From contig NZ_CP085135.1 of assembly GCF_020616515.1 (NCBI RefSeq), positions 3,038,001 through 3,102,000 on the forward strand: DNA of 64,000 nucleotides, written 5' to 3'. This document shows positions 34,844-44,510 of the stretch, one piece after another (the first letter of the stretch is position 1; each line of letters begins with the position of its first letter). The notes beneath the pieces were generated by a model. The model ran no database searches. It had not been told where the DNA came from and saw only the letters and a program-made list of their open reading frames with translations. The stretch comes from Mesorhizobium sp. PAMC28654 (GTDB lineage: Bacteria > Pseudomonadota > Alphaproteobacteria > Rhizobiales > Rhizobiaceae). The position numbers and the translations under genes were made by a program.

Positions 34844-36649
34844 TTAGTGATTGTCTCTCGGGATGCCGCTGGTATGCGCCACGTCCTGATATTTCACCGC
34901 CGGCTTCAGCACCATTCCCTCGGAAAACTGGTCGACCATGCCACGCTGGATCTCCTGCCAGGGCGTCTGGTGCTTGGGATAATGATAGCCGCCATCTTTC
35001 TGCAGTTCGACGCGTCGCCGCGCGATTTCGTCGTCCGAGACGAGAATATTGGCGGTGGCCTTGTTCAGATCGATGCGGACGCGATCGCCTGTCTTGAGCA
35101 GGGCCAGGCCGCCGCCGATCGCCGCTTCCGGCGAGGCGTTGAGGATGGATGGCGAGCCCGACGTGCCCGATTGGCGACCGTCGCCGATGCAGGCCAGCGC
35201 GTGGATACCCTTCTTGATGAGGTAGGCCGGCGGCTGCATGTTGACGACTTCGGCGCCGCCGGGATAGCCGATCGGGCCAGCGCCGCGCATGAACAAGATG
35301 GTGTGTTCGTCGATGCCTTGCGCTGGGTCGTCGATGCGGGCGTGGTAGTCCTCCGGCCCGTCAAAGACCATGGCGTTGCCCTCGAAGGCTTCCGGGTCCT
35401 TCGGGTTGGACAGATAGCGCTCGCGGAATTCGGGCGAGATGCCGCTGGTCTTCATGATCGCCGAATCGAACAGATTGCCCTTGAGGTTGATGAAGCCGGC
35501 GTTCGCCTTCAGCGGCTCGGCGACCGTGCGGATAACGTCGATGTTCTCGTTGACGACGCCGCTGCAATTGTCGCCGATCGTCTTGCCGTTGACGGTCATG
35601 GCTTCCGGATAGGGCAACAACCCGCCCTTCATCAACTCGGCCACGACAGCCGGCACGCCACCGGCATGGTGGTAATCCTCGCCGAGATATTCGCCCGATG
35701 GCTGCAGGTTGACGATGAGCGGCACGTGGAGGCCTATCTTCTGCCAGTCGTCATTGGTGAGCGGCACGCCGAGATGGCGGGCAATGGCGTTAAGGTGGAT
35801 CGGTGCGTTGGTGGAGCCGCCAATGGCCGAATTGACAACGATGGCGTTCTCGAAGGCCTTCCTAGTCATGATGTCGGACGGCTTCAGATCCTCATGCACC
35901 ATGTCGACGATGCGCTTGCCCGTCTCGTAGGCGATCTGACCGCGCTCGCGATAGGGCGCGGGGATGGCGGCGGAGCCCGGCAACTGCATGCCAAGCGCCT
36001 CGGCCAGCGAATTCATGGTGGTGGCGGTGCCCATGGTGTTGCAATAGCCGGTGGATGGCGCCGAAGAGGCGACGATATCCATGAACTCGTCATAGCCGAT
36101 CTCGCCGGCCGACAGGCGCTGGCGCGATTCCCAGACGATGGTGCCTGAACCGGTGCGCTTGCCCTTGTGCCAGCCATTGAGCATTGGGCCGACCGACAGG
36201 GCGATGGCGGGGATGTTGACGGTGGCGGCGGCCATCAGCAGAGCCGGCGTCGTCTTGTCGCAACCGATGGTCAGCACGACGCCGTCGAGCGGATAACCAT
36301 AGAGCACTTCGACAAGGCTGAGATAGGCGAGGTTGCGGTCGAGCGCGGCCGTCGGGCGCTTGCCTGTCTCCTGGATCGGATGGCACGGAAACTCGAAGGG
36401 AATGCCGCCCATCGACACGATGCCGTCGCGAACGCGCTTGGCCAGTTCGATGTGATGCCGGTTGCAGGGCGATAGGTCAGAGCCAGTCTGGGCAATGCCG
36501 ATCAGCGGCTTGCCCGACATCAGCTCGGCGCGCGTCAGCCCGTAATTCAGGTAGCGCTCTAGATAAAGCGCCGTCATTCCCGGATTGTCGGGATTATCAA
36601 ACCACTCCTGCGAGCGGAATTTTTTCTTTCTGGTGGGGGCGCCTGCCAT
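34844..36649 (-). CDS. IlvD/Edd family dehydratase, probable sugar-acid (pentonate-type) dehydratase
   Basis: 601 aa. The three [2Fe-2S] ligands known in the Rhizobium L-arabinonate dehydratase are matched in place and spacing: Cys62 (SPCNRHH), Cys129 (IGCDKTTP) and Cys202 (GYCNTMGTA). [22 protein letters not shown] and [14 protein letters not shown] are also typical, although the usual DARMSG reads DGRQSG. It is closer to the pentonate/hexonate dehydratase branch than to IlvD proper (inference). ATG 36649 begins [17 protein letters not shown]; the open frame continues hundreds of codons upstream but is antisense to the CoxG gene. A FadR-type operator lies just upstream. Confidence 0.86.
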   Translation of the reverse strand: MAGAPTRKKKFRSQEWFDNPDNPGMTALYLERYLNYGLTRAELMSGKPLIGIAQTGSDLSPCNRHHIELAKRVRDGIVSMGGIPFEFPCHPIQETGKRPTAALDRNLAYLSLVEVLYGYPLDGVVLTIGCDKTTPALLMAAATVNIPAIALSVGPMLNGWHKGKRTGSGTIVWESRQRLSAGEIGYDEFMDIVASSAPSTGYCNTMGTATTMNSLAEALGMQLPGSAAIPAPYRERGQIAYETGKRIVDMVHEDLKPSDIMTRKAFENAIVVNSAIGGSTNAPIHLNAIARHLGVPLTNDDWQKIGLHVPLIVNLQPSGEYLGEDYHHAGGVPAVVAELMKGGLLPYPEAMTVNGKTIGDNCSGVVNENIDVIRTVAEPLKANAGFINLKGNLFDSAIMKTSGISPEFRERYLSNPKDPEAFEGNAMVFDGPEDYHARIDDPAQGIDEHTILFMRGAGPIGYPGGAEVVNMQPPAYLIKKGIHALACIGDGRQSGTSGSPSILNASPEAAIGGGLALLKTGDRVRIDLNKATANILVSDDEIARRRVELQKDGGYHYPKHQTPWQEIQRGMVDQFSEGMVLKPAVKYQDVAHTSGIPRDNH

Positions 36650-36661
36650 CGTGGTCTCCGT

Positions 36662-36676
36662 ATTTGTACGACAAAT
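36662..36676 (-). promoter_or_regulatory. FadR-subfamily GntR-type operator
   Basis: ATTTGT-ACG-ACAAAT is a perfect inverted repeat. Its core TTGTACGACAA (36664-36674) fits the FadR-subfamily consensus TNGTNNNACNA exactly. It lies 12 nt upstream of the dehydratase start. The cognate regulator is not in the window. Confidence 0.6.
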
Positions 36677-36796
36677 CGATATGGCAACGCACGAAAGCAG
36701 GCAAGAGGGACGCGCGGTCGCAACCGGACTTTGGTGCGATAGACATGCACCAAACCGTGCGATAGGCCTTCGAGCAGTCTTGTCTGGGAGGTTTTG

Positions 36797-37246
36797 ATGG
36801 CTTTGGTGATCGAAGGCGAGGAACGCATTGCCGCACCCCTGCAAAAAGTGTGGGAAGCGCTGAACGACCCCGAGGTTTTGAAAGCGACCATTCCCGGCTG
36901 CCAGAGCCTGGAAATGACTTCGCCGACCGAGATGGCGGCAACCGTGGTGCTGAAGATCGGGCCGATCAAGGCGACGTTCAAGGGCGAGGTGACCCTGAAG
37001 AACCTCAAGCCACCGCACTCCTACACCATCCAGGGCGAAGGCAAGGGCGGCATCGCAGGCTTCGCCAAGGGCGGCGCCGACGTGACGCTGACGGCAGATG
37101 GGCCGGATGCAACGATCCTGAAATACGCGGCCAAGGCCGATGTCGGCGGCAAGATCGCCCAACTGGGCAGCCGGCTGATCGAATCGACCTCGAAGAAACT
37201 GGCTGGACAGTTCTTTTCGAGCTTTGGCGAGAAAGTGGGCGGCTGA
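36797..37246 (+). CDS. CoxG-like SRPBCC family protein
   Basis: 149 aa. The START/SRPBCC fold is evident from the N-terminal strand-helix ([29 protein letters not shown]) and the repeated strand pattern ([28 protein letters not shown]). The C-terminal helix [27 protein letters not shown] matches CoxG proteins, which help anchor or mature CO dehydrogenase-type molybdenum enzymes. GGGAGG lies 6 nt upstream. No cox structural genes are nearby, so it is a lone paralogue. It is convergent with apbC (13-nt gap). Confidence 0.85.
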   Translation: MALVIEGEERIAAPLQKVWEALNDPEVLKATIPGCQSLEMTSPTEMAATVVLKIGPIKATFKGEVTLKNLKPPHSYTIQGEGKGGIAGFAKGGADVTLTADGPDATILKYAAKADVGGKIAQLGSRLIESTSKKLAGQFFSSFGEKVGG

Positions 37247-37259
37247 GCCCCTTGAGGAG

Positions 37260-38444
37260 TTACTCGAACACGATGCTCGGCACCGCCGCTTCGGCCGCGC
37301 CACGCTCTTCATTGACCCGGTCCCAGACCTTCGAAGCGATGTCACGATAGATTTTCGCCTCGGGGCTATCGGGCTTCGAGACAACCACCGGCGTACCGGC
37401 ATCCGAGCTTTCACGGATACCCATTTCGAGCGGCACTTCGCCGAGGAAGGTGACGCCGAGACGCTCGGCCTCGCGGCGGGCGCCGCCGTGACCAAAAATG
37501 TCGTAGCGCTTGCCGGTGTCTGGAGCGATGAAATAGCTCATGTTCTCGACGATGCCGAGCAGCGGCACGTCAACCTTCTTGAACATGTTGAGCCCCTTGC
37601 GCGCATCGATCAGCGCCAGATCCTGCGGCGTCGAGACGATGACCGCGCCGGCCAGCGGCACCTGCTGGGCCATGGTCAGCTGGGCGTCACCCGTGCCCGG
37701 AGGCATGTCGACGACGAGCACATCCAGCGGACCCCATTCGACCTCGCGCAGCATCTGCGTGAGCGCCGACATCACCATCGGCCCGCGCCAGATCATCGGC
37801 GTTTCCTCATCGACGAGGAAGCCCATGGACATCACCTTCAGCCCGTAATTCTCCATGGGTTTCAGGATCTTGCCGTCGACCGTCTGGGGCCGGCCATGAA
37901 TGTTGAGCAGCTTGGGCATCGACGGCCCATAGATGTCGGCATCGAGCACGCCGACCCTCAACCCATTGGCGGCAAGGCCGAGCGCGATGTTGACGGCGGT
38001 GGTCGACTTGCCGACGCCGCCCTTTCCGGAGGCGACGGCGATGATCGCCTCGATGCCGGGTACACCGCGCTTGCCCTGGCTGTGCGAGGCCGGTGCCTGC
38101 GGCGCTGGCCGGGCTGGTGCGGCCGGCGGTGCTGGCCTGGGAGCGGGACGCGCCGGAACCGGGGCCTCCATGCCGCCGCCCTTCTTCTCGGCGGTCAGCG
38201 CCACGACGGCGCCGACGACACCGGGGATCGCTTTCACCACACGTTCGGCGGCAGCGCGCAGCGGCTCCATTTCCTGGGCCCGGGCGGCGGGAACGGTAAT
38301 CGAGAAGAAGACCTTGCCGTCGGCAATGAAAATTTCCGAGACCATGCCGAGGTCGACGATATTGCCGGTGAAATCCGGCCCATTGACCGTCTTCAGGCGT
38401 TCGGTGACGATTTCCTTAGTGACATTGTTCTGGACGGCGGGCAT
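37260..38444 (-). CDS. apbC: Mrp/NBP35/ApbC family iron-sulfur carrier ATPase
   Basis: 394 aa. An N-terminal MIP18/DUF59 domain (residues 1-90) is followed by a Pro/Ala-rich linker (about 95-125). The deviant Walker A P-loop is [11 protein letters not shown], and the rest of the ParA/MinD-like ATPase fold follows ([26 protein letters not shown]). The canonical cluster-binding CxxC after ENMSYF is absent: the sequence reads [19 protein letters not shown]. Role by family: transfer of Fe-S clusters to apoproteins. It neighbours the Fe-S-rich formate dehydrogenase genes. Confidence 0.88.
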   Translation of the reverse strand: MPAVQNNVTKEIVTERLKTVNGPDFTGNIVDLGMVSEIFIADGKVFFSITVPAARAQEMEPLRAAAERVVKAIPGVVGAVVALTAEKKGGGMEAPVPARPAPRPAPPAAPARPAPQAPASHSQGKRGVPGIEAIIAVASGKGGVGKSTTAVNIALGLAANGLRVGVLDADIYGPSMPKLLNIHGRPQTVDGKILKPMENYGLKVMSMGFLVDEETPMIWRGPMVMSALTQMLREVEWGPLDVLVVDMPPGTGDAQLTMAQQVPLAGAVIVSTPQDLALIDARKGLNMFKKVDVPLLGIVENMSYFIAPDTGKRYDIFGHGGARREAERLGVTFLGEVPLEMGIRESSDAGTPVVVSKPDSPEAKIYRDIASKVWDRVNEERGAAEAAVPSIVFE

Positions 38445-38553
38445 GATTTTTTCCTCAGGCGTTCGGCGCTTCAGATAATGTAGTTTTCGGACAGAACCAA
38501 GCGGTCGCTTTGACGGGCTGACAGGCGACCGCGGCTATGGCAGCCTCACGCGC

Positions 38554-39453
38554 ATGATCGACAAGCTGGAATTTTTCATCGCGCTCGCCAGGGAAGAGCA
38601 CTTTGGCCGGGCCGCGGAAGTGTGCGGCGTCACCCAGCCGACGCTGTCGGCCGGCATCAAGCAGCTGGAGGGCCAGCTCGGCGTCATGCTGGTGCTGCGC
38701 GGCTCGCGCTTCCAGGGACTGACGCCGGAAGGGAAGCAGGTTCTGGTCTGGGCGCGGCGCATCGTTGGCGACACCCGCACCATGCGCGAGGAAATGCGCG
38801 CGGCGCGCCACGGACTTTCCGGCCGCATTCGCATCGCGGCCATACCGACAGCGCTGGCCATGCTGCCGCGCCTGACGACGCCGTTCCGCGAAAAGCACCC
38901 CGGCGTCACTTTTTCGATATTGTCGCGGACCTCGATCGAGGTGTTGTCGCTGCTCGGCAATTTCGACATCGACGCCGGCATCACCTATCTCGACAACGAG
39001 CCGCTGGGGCGGGTAACCAGCGTTCCGCTCTATGACGAGCGCTACCAGCTGATCACCGCTGTCGGAAATCCCTATTCCGATCGCGACAAAGTGACATGGG
39101 CGGAGCTCAGCAGCCTGCCGCTTTGCCTGCTGACGCCGGACATGCAGAACCGTCGCATCATCGACCAGCATCTTGCCGAAGCCGGCGTACAGATGCGGCC
39201 GACGCTCGAATCCAATTCGATGATCGTGCTGTTTTCGCATATCCGCACCGGCAAATGGTCGTCGATCATGCCGCTCAACCTCGCGGAAACATTCGGCTTT
39301 TCAGAGCCGATCCGGGCCGTTCCGATCGTCGAACCGGACGCCAGCCATACGGTTGGCCTGGTGGCCGCGCCGCGCGAACCGCACACACCTTTGGTCTCAG
39401 CGCTGCTGGACGAGGCGATGGCGCTAGCGGACGATTTCCACGCCCGCCGTTGA
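38554..39453 (+). CDS. LysR family regulator of the formate dehydrogenase operon (FdsR-like)
   Basis: 299 aa. The N-terminal LysR helix-turn-helix is MIDKLEFFIALAREEHFGRAAEVCGVTQPTLSAGIKQLEGQLG. The effector domain begins near residue 90 (GRIRIAAIPTALAMLPRL). It lies directly upstream of, and in the same direction as, fdsGBA-fdhD-fdsD, separated by 135 nt that contain two inverted repeats. An adjacent LysR gene is common for fds operons (FdsR in Cupriavidus). Probable formate-responsive activator (inference). Confidence 0.87.
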   Translation: MIDKLEFFIALAREEHFGRAAEVCGVTQPTLSAGIKQLEGQLGVMLVLRGSRFQGLTPEGKQVLVWARRIVGDTRTMREEMRAARHGLSGRIRIAAIPTALAMLPRLTTPFREKHPGVTFSILSRTSIEVLSLLGNFDIDAGITYLDNEPLGRVTSVPLYDERYQLITAVGNPYSDRDKVTWAELSSLPLCLLTPDMQNRRIIDQHLAEAGVQMRPTLESNSMIVLFSHIRTGKWSSIMPLNLAETFGFSEPIRAVPIVEPDASHTVGLVAAPREPHTPLVSALLDEAMALADDFHARR

Positions 39454-39481
39454 GCTAGATAATGCTGGCTGACGACGGTCG

Positions 39482-39563
39482 ATAGAAGATTTCTATTGAG
39501 CAACGAAACAGCTTTATTGATTTCGCGGGTTTCCTCTGATTTTGTAGACACTTAGCGACAAAA
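39482..39563 (+). promoter_or_regulatory. fds control region with LysR-type boxes
   Basis: ATAGAA-GAT-TTCTAT (39482-39496) is a perfect T-N11-A LysR box. Further down, TTTTGT (39540-39545) and ACAAAA (39558-39563) form a second inverted repeat with a 12-nt spacer, 25 nt from the fdsG start. The first could be the recognition site and the second the activation site or a promoter-overlapping element. Confidence 0.55.
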
Positions 39564-39588
39564 CGCTATCGACCAGGGAGGGCGCTGC

Positions 39589-40068
39589 ATGACGATGCAG
39601 CCTGCAAGTACCGAGATCGCATCGCGCACTGCGGCGATCATTCACGAGATGAAGGGGCTGGAAGGCCCGCTGCTGCCGATCCTCCACGGCATCCAGGAAG
39701 AGTTCGGCCATGTGCCACAGGACTCCCTGCCCATCATCGCCGAGGCGCTGAATATTTCCAACGCGGAAGTCCACGGCGTCGTCACCTTCTACCATGATTA
39801 TCGCAGCCATCCGGCAGGCCGGCATGTGCTGAAAGTCTGCCAGGCTGAGGCCTGCCAGTCGATGGGTTCGGACGCGGTCGCGGCCAAGCTCAAGCAGTTG
39901 CTTGGCATCGGCTTTCACGAGACGACGCGCGACGGCTCCGTGACGCTTGAGCCTGTATACTGCCTCGGCCTGTGCGCCTGCGCGCCGTCCGCAATGCTGG
40001 ACGGTGAAGTGATCGGGCGGCTCGACGACGAGAAACTCGACGAGATTGTTGCCGAGGTGCGCTCATGA
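39589..40068 (+). CDS. fdsG: NAD-dependent formate dehydrogenase gamma subunit
   Basis: 159 aa NuoE-like subunit. Four cysteines for a [2Fe-2S] cluster are seen: CQAEACQS (two) and CLGLCACAP (two to three candidates). The N-terminal helical part (IIHEMKGLEGPLLPILHGIQEEFGHVP) is typical. GGGAGG precedes the ATG. It overlaps fdsB by 4 nt (ATGA). The FdsGB pair forms the diaphorase part of the soluble formate dehydrogenase that passes electrons to NAD+. Confidence 0.93.
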   Translation: MTMQPASTEIASRTAAIIHEMKGLEGPLLPILHGIQEEFGHVPQDSLPIIAEALNISNAEVHGVVTFYHDYRSHPAGRHVLKVCQAEACQSMGSDAVAAKLKQLLGIGFHETTRDGSVTLEPVYCLGLCACAPSAMLDGEVIGRLDDEKLDEIVAEVRS

Positions 40069-41621
40069 TCCCCCACATCTATATTCCCGGCGATTCCGGC
40101 GCGCTGGCGCTGGGCGCGGAAAAAGTCGCCAAGGCGATCGCAAGTGAGCTTGCCGAGCGCGGCATCGAAGCCAAGATCGTGCGCAACGGCTCGCGCGGCG
40201 CCTATTTCCTCGAGCCTATGGTCGAAGTGACGACGGAAAACGGCCGTGTCGCCTATGGGCCAGTGAAGCCGTCCGATGTCAAAAGCCTGTTCGACGTCGG
40301 CTTCCTCACCGGTGGCCATCACAAGCGCTGGCTGGGTTCGCCGGACAAGATTCCATTCCTGGCCAAGCAGACGCGCCTGACCTTCGCCCGCTGCGGCATC
40401 AACGATCCGCTGTCGCTCGACGCCTACAAGACGCTCGGCGGCCTCAAGGGCCTGCAGAACGCGGTGGCCATGGCGCCGATCGAGGTTGTCAAGCAGGTGA
40501 CTGAGTCCGGTCTGCGCGGCCGTGGCGGCGCCGGCTTCCCGACCGGCATCAAGTGGAAGACCGTGCTCGATGCGACCGCCGACAAGAAGTATATCGTCTG
40601 CAACGCCGACGAGGGCGACAGCGCCACCTTCGCCGACCGCATGATCATGGAAGGCGACCCCTTCGTGCTGATCGAAGGCATGGCAATCGCCGGTGTCGCG
40701 ACCGGCGCGACCAAGGGTTTCGTCTATATCCGCTCGGAATACCCGCATGCGGTGGCGATGATGCGGAAAGCAGTCGAGGTCGCCCGCAAGGCCGGCGTGC
40801 TCGGCGTCAACGTGCTGGGTTCGCCCAATGCCTTCGACATGGAAATCCGCGTCGGCGCCGGCGCCTATGTATGCGGCGAGGAAACGTCGCTGCTTAACAG
40901 CCTGGAAGGCAAGCGCGGCGTGGTTCGCGCCAAGCCGCCGCTGCCGGCAATCCAGGGTCTGTTCGGCAAGCCGACGGTGATCAACAACGTCATCAGCCTA
41001 GCCTCCGTGCCTATCATCATGGACAAGGGCGCCGCCTTCTACAAGGATTTCGGCATGGGCCGCTCGCGCGGCACCATCCCGATCCAGATCGCCGGCAACG
41101 TCAAATATGGCGGCCTGTTCGAGGCGGCTTTCGGCATGACGCTGGGCGAGATCGTCGACGACATCGGCGGCGGTACCGCGACGGGACGTCCGGTCAAGGC
41201 GGTTCAGGTCGGCGGGCCGCTCGGCGCTTATTTCCCACGCGCTCTGTTCAACACGCCGTTCGACTACGAAGCCTTCGCCGCCAAGGACGGACTGATCGGC
41301 CATGCCGGCATCACCGTCTTCGACGATACCGCCGACATGCTGAAGCAGGCGCGCTTCGCCATGGAATTCTGCGCGATCGAAAGCTGCGGCAAGTGCACGC
41401 CCTGCCGCATCGGCTCGACGCGTGGCGTCGAGACCATCGACAGGATCGCCAGCGGTATCGATCCGGAGAAGAATATCGCTCTGGTCACCGACCTCTGCAA
41501 CACGATGAAATTCGGCTCGCTCTGCGCACTGGGAGGCTTCACGCCCTACCCGGTCATGAGCGCGCTCAACCATTTCCGCGAAGATTTCAAGCCGGCGCCC
41601 GTTGCCGAAGCAGCAGAATAG
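40065..41621 (+). CDS. fdsB: NAD-dependent formate dehydrogenase beta subunit
   Basis: 518 aa NuoF-like flavoprotein. A short thioredoxin-like N-terminal domain (residues 1-110) precedes the FMN/NAD domain (RGRGGAGFPTGIKWK, NADEGDSATFADR, GAGAYVCGEETSLLNSLEG). A [4Fe-4S] site follows (ESCGKCTPCRIGSTRG plus a later Cys in LCNTMKFGSLCALGG). All cofactor motifs are intact. Accepts electrons from FdsA and reduces NAD+. Confidence 0.94.
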   Translation: MIPHIYIPGDSGALALGAEKVAKAIASELAERGIEAKIVRNGSRGAYFLEPMVEVTTENGRVAYGPVKPSDVKSLFDVGFLTGGHHKRWLGSPDKIPFLAKQTRLTFARCGINDPLSLDAYKTLGGLKGLQNAVAMAPIEVVKQVTESGLRGRGGAGFPTGIKWKTVLDATADKKYIVCNADEGDSATFADRMIMEGDPFVLIEGMAIAGVATGATKGFVYIRSEYPHAVAMMRKAVEVARKAGVLGVNVLGSPNAFDMEIRVGAGAYVCGEETSLLNSLEGKRGVVRAKPPLPAIQGLFGKPTVINNVISLASVPIIMDKGAAFYKDFGMGRSRGTIPIQIAGNVKYGGLFEAAFGMTLGEIVDDIGGGTATGRPVKAVQVGGPLGAYFPRALFNTPFDYEAFAAKDGLIGHAGITVFDDTADMLKQARFAMEFCAIESCGKCTPCRIGSTRGVETIDRIASGIDPEKNIALVTDLCNTMKFGSLCALGGFTPYPVMSALNHFREDFKPAPVAEAAE

Positions 41622-41631
41622 GAACCGCACC

Positions 41632-44508
41632 ATGGGTCTCATTCAGGAAATCGACTTCGGCACGCCGGCCTCGACCTCGCAGAAGCAGGTGACGCTGACG
41701 GTCGACGGCTTCACCGTCACCGTGCCCGAGGGCACTTCGATCATGCGCGCCTCGATGGAGGCGGGCATCGCCATCCCGAAGCTGTGCGCCACCGATATGG
41801 TCGACGCCTTCGGCTCCTGCCGGCTCTGCCTCGTCGAGATCGATGGCCGCAACGGCACCCCCTCCTCCTGCACGACGCCGGTGGCGCCAGGCATGGTGGT
41901 GCACACCCAGACCGGCCGGCTGAAGGACATCCGTCGCGGCGTGATGGAGCTCTACATTTCCGACCATCCGCTCGACTGCCTGACTTGTGCCGCCAATGGC
42001 GACTGCGAGTTGCAGACGCAGGCCGGCGTCGTCGGCCTGCGCGATGTGCGCTATGGCTACGAAGGCGACAACCACGTCTTCAAGAAGAATGACGGCGCCG
42101 AGAACTTCAAATGGATGGCGAAGGACGAGTCCAACCCGTACTTCACCTATGATCCGTCGAAATGCATCGTCTGCTCGCGCTGCGTGCGCGCCTGCGAAGA
42201 GGTGCAAGGCACCTTCGCGCTGACCATCGAGGGCCGTGGCTTCGGCAGCCGCGTGTCGCCCGGCATGCACCAGTTGTTCATCGACAGCGAGTGCGTTTCC
42301 TGCGGCGCCTGCGTGCAGGCCTGCCCGACGGCGACGCTGTCGGAAAAATCCGTGATCCAGATCGGCCAGCCCGAGCATTCGGTGGTCACGACCTGCGCGT
42401 ATTGCGGCGTCGGCTGCTCGTTCAAGGCGGAAATGCGCGGCGACGAACTGGTGCGCATGGTGCCCTACAAGGACGGCAAGGCCAATCGCGGCCATAGTTG
42501 CGTCAAGGGCCGCTTCGCCTATGGCTACTCGACCCACAAGGACCGCATCCTCAACCCGATGATCCGCGAGAAGATCACCGATCCCTGGCGCGAAGTGTCG
42601 TGGGAAGAGGCGCTGACCCATACCGCCAACGAATTCCGTCGCATCCAGTACCAGTATGGCCGGACCTCGATCGGCGGCATCACCTCGTCGCGCTGCACGA
42701 ATGAGGAAACCTATCTGGTGCAGAAGCTGATCCGCCAGGGTTTCCGCAACAACAATGTCGACACCTGCGCCCGTGTCTGCCACTCACCGACCGGCTACGG
42801 CCTCGGCCAGACCTTCGGCACCTCGGCCGGCACGCAGGACTTCGATTCCGTCGAACACACCGACGTGGTGATGGTCATTGGCGCCAATCCGGCGGCGGCG
42901 CACCCGGTGTTCGCCTCACGCCTGAAGAAGCGGCTGCGCAAGGGCGCCAAGCTGATCGTGCTCGATCCGCGCCGCACCGAGATGGTCAAGTCGCCGCATA
43001 TCGAGGCCGCACACCATCTGCCGCTGAAGCCCGGCACCAATGTCGCGGTCATCACGTCGCTGGCGCATGTCATCGTCACCGAAGGCCTGTTTGACGAGGC
43101 CTTCATCCGCGAACGTTGCGACTGGGACGAATTCCAGGATTGGGCGTCGTTCGTGGCATTGCCCGAAAACAGCCCGGAGGTCGTTGGCCAGTTGGCCAAT
43201 GTCGATCCGGAAGAAATCCGTGGTGCTGCGCGCCTGTTTGCCCGCGGCGGCAATGGTGCGATCTATTACGGCCTCGGCGTCACCGAACACAGCCAGGGCT
43301 CGACCACCGTCATCGCCATTGCCAACCTCGCCATGGCGACCGGCAATGTCGGCCGTCCGGGCGTCGGCGTGAACCCGCTTCGCGGCCAGAACAATGTGCA
43401 GGGCTCCTGCGACATGGGTTCTTTCCCGCACGAACTGCCGGGTTATCGGCACGTTTCTGGCGACGCGGTGCGCGACATCTATGAGACCCTGTGGGGCGTC
43501 AAGCTCGATGACGAACCGGGCCTGCGCATCCCCAACATGCTGGACGCCGCCGTCGACGGCTCGTTCAAGGGCCTGTATGTGCAGGGCGAAGACATCCTGC
43601 AGTCCGACCCCGACACCAAGCACGTCGCGGCCGGCCTCGCCGCCATGGAATGCGTGGTCGTGCACGACCTCTTCCTCAACGAGACCGCCAACTACGCGCA
43701 TGTTTTCCTGCCCGGCTCGACCTTCCTCGAGAAGGACGGCACCTTCACCAATGCCGAGCGCCGCATCAACCGCGTGCGCAAGGTGATGGCGCCGAAGAAC
43801 GGCCTGGCCGACTGGGAAGTGACACAGAACCTCGCCAAGGCGATGGGGCTGAACTGGAATTACCAGCATCCGTCCGAGATCATGGACGAGATCGCCATGA
43901 CGACGCCGAGCTTTGCCAAGGTCTCCTACGATTATCTCGAAAAGATGGGCTCGGTGCAGTGGCCCTGCAACGAGAAGGCGCCCGAGGGCACGCCGATCAT
44001 GCACATAGACGGCTTCGTGCGCGGCAAGGGCAAGTTCATCCGTACCGAGTATGTCGCCACCGACGAGAGGACCGGGCCGCGCTTCCCACTCCTGCTGACC
44101 ACCGGCCGCATCCTCAGCCAGTACAATGTCGGCGCGCAGACGCGGCGCACCGAGAACGTGGTTTGGCATAGTGAGGACCGGCTGGAGATCCACCCGCATG
44201 ACGCCGAGAACCGGGGCCTGCGCGATGGCGACTGGGTGCGACTGACCAGCCGCTCGGGCGAGACGACGCTACGTGCCGAGATCACCGACCGGGTATCGCC
44301 GGGCGTGGTCTATACGACCTTTCACCATCCGGACACGCAAGCCAACGTCATCACCACGGACTTCTCCGACTGGGCGACGAACTGCCCGGAATACAAGGTG
44401 ACGGCGGTGCAGGTCGGTGCCTCCAACGGGCCTTCGGAATGGCAGCGCGAATATGACGAGCAGGCCAAGCAGAGCCGCCGCATCGCCACGCTGCAGGCAG
44501 CTGAGTAG
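41632..44508 (+). CDS. fdsA: NAD-dependent formate dehydrogenase alpha (molybdenum) subunit
   Basis: 958 aa catalytic subunit. In order: an N-terminal NuoG-like [2Fe-2S] domain (GSCRLCLVEIDG), a His-type cluster region (DHPLDCLTCAANGDCELQ), two ferredoxin [4Fe-4S] sites (CIVCSRCVRACEE, CVSCGACVQACPT), a further [4Fe-4S] site (CAYCGVGCSF) and the bis-MGD domain. The molybdenum ligand is Cys383 followed by His384 (CARVCHSPTGYG), the Cys rather than selenocysteine form. Oxidises formate to CO2. ATG 41632 has AGGAACC upstream and lies 10 nt after fdsB. Confidence 0.95.
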   Translation: MGLIQEIDFGTPASTSQKQVTLTVDGFTVTVPEGTSIMRASMEAGIAIPKLCATDMVDAFGSCRLCLVEIDGRNGTPSSCTTPVAPGMVVHTQTGRLKDIRRGVMELYISDHPLDCLTCAANGDCELQTQAGVVGLRDVRYGYEGDNHVFKKNDGAENFKWMAKDESNPYFTYDPSKCIVCSRCVRACEEVQGTFALTIEGRGFGSRVSPGMHQLFIDSECVSCGACVQACPTATLSEKSVIQIGQPEHSVVTTCAYCGVGCSFKAEMRGDELVRMVPYKDGKANRGHSCVKGRFAYGYSTHKDRILNPMIREKITDPWREVSWEEALTHTANEFRRIQYQYGRTSIGGITSSRCTNEETYLVQKLIRQGFRNNNVDTCARVCHSPTGYGLGQTFGTSAGTQDFDSVEHTDVVMVIGANPAAAHPVFASRLKKRLRKGAKLIVLDPRRTEMVKSPHIEAAHHLPLKPGTNVAVITSLAHVIVTEGLFDEAFIRERCDWDEFQDWASFVALPENSPEVVGQLANVDPEEIRGAARLFARGGNGAIYYGLGVTEHSQGSTTVIAIANLAMATGNVGRPGVGVNPLRGQNNVQGSCDMGSFPHELPGYRHVSGDAVRDIYETLWGVKLDDEPGLRIPNMLDAAVDGSFKGLYVQGEDILQSDPDTKHVAAGLAAMECVVVHDLFLNETANYAHVFLPGSTFLEKDGTFTNAERRINRVRKVMAPKNGLADWEVTQNLAKAMGLNWNYQHPSEIMDEIAMTTPSFAKVSYDYLEKMGSVQWPCNEKAPEGTPIMHIDGFVRGKGKFIRTEYVATDERTGPRFPLLLTTGRILSQYNVGAQTRRTENVVWHSEDRLEIHPHDAENRGLRDGDWVRLTSRSGETTLRAEITDRVSPGVVYTTFHHPDTQANVITTDFSDWATNCPEYKVTAVQVGASNGPSEWQREYDEQAKQSRRIATLQAAE

Positions 44509-44510
44509 TC

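Noticed and set aside
36650..37495. Upstream extension of the dehydratase frame (minus strand)
   Set aside because: It runs antisense through the CoxG-like gene and past the FadR-type operator; the family N-terminus is at 36649.
42778..42783. Selenocysteine at the molybdenum site of FdsA
   Set aside because: The codon is TGC (Cys383) and there is no in-frame TGA.
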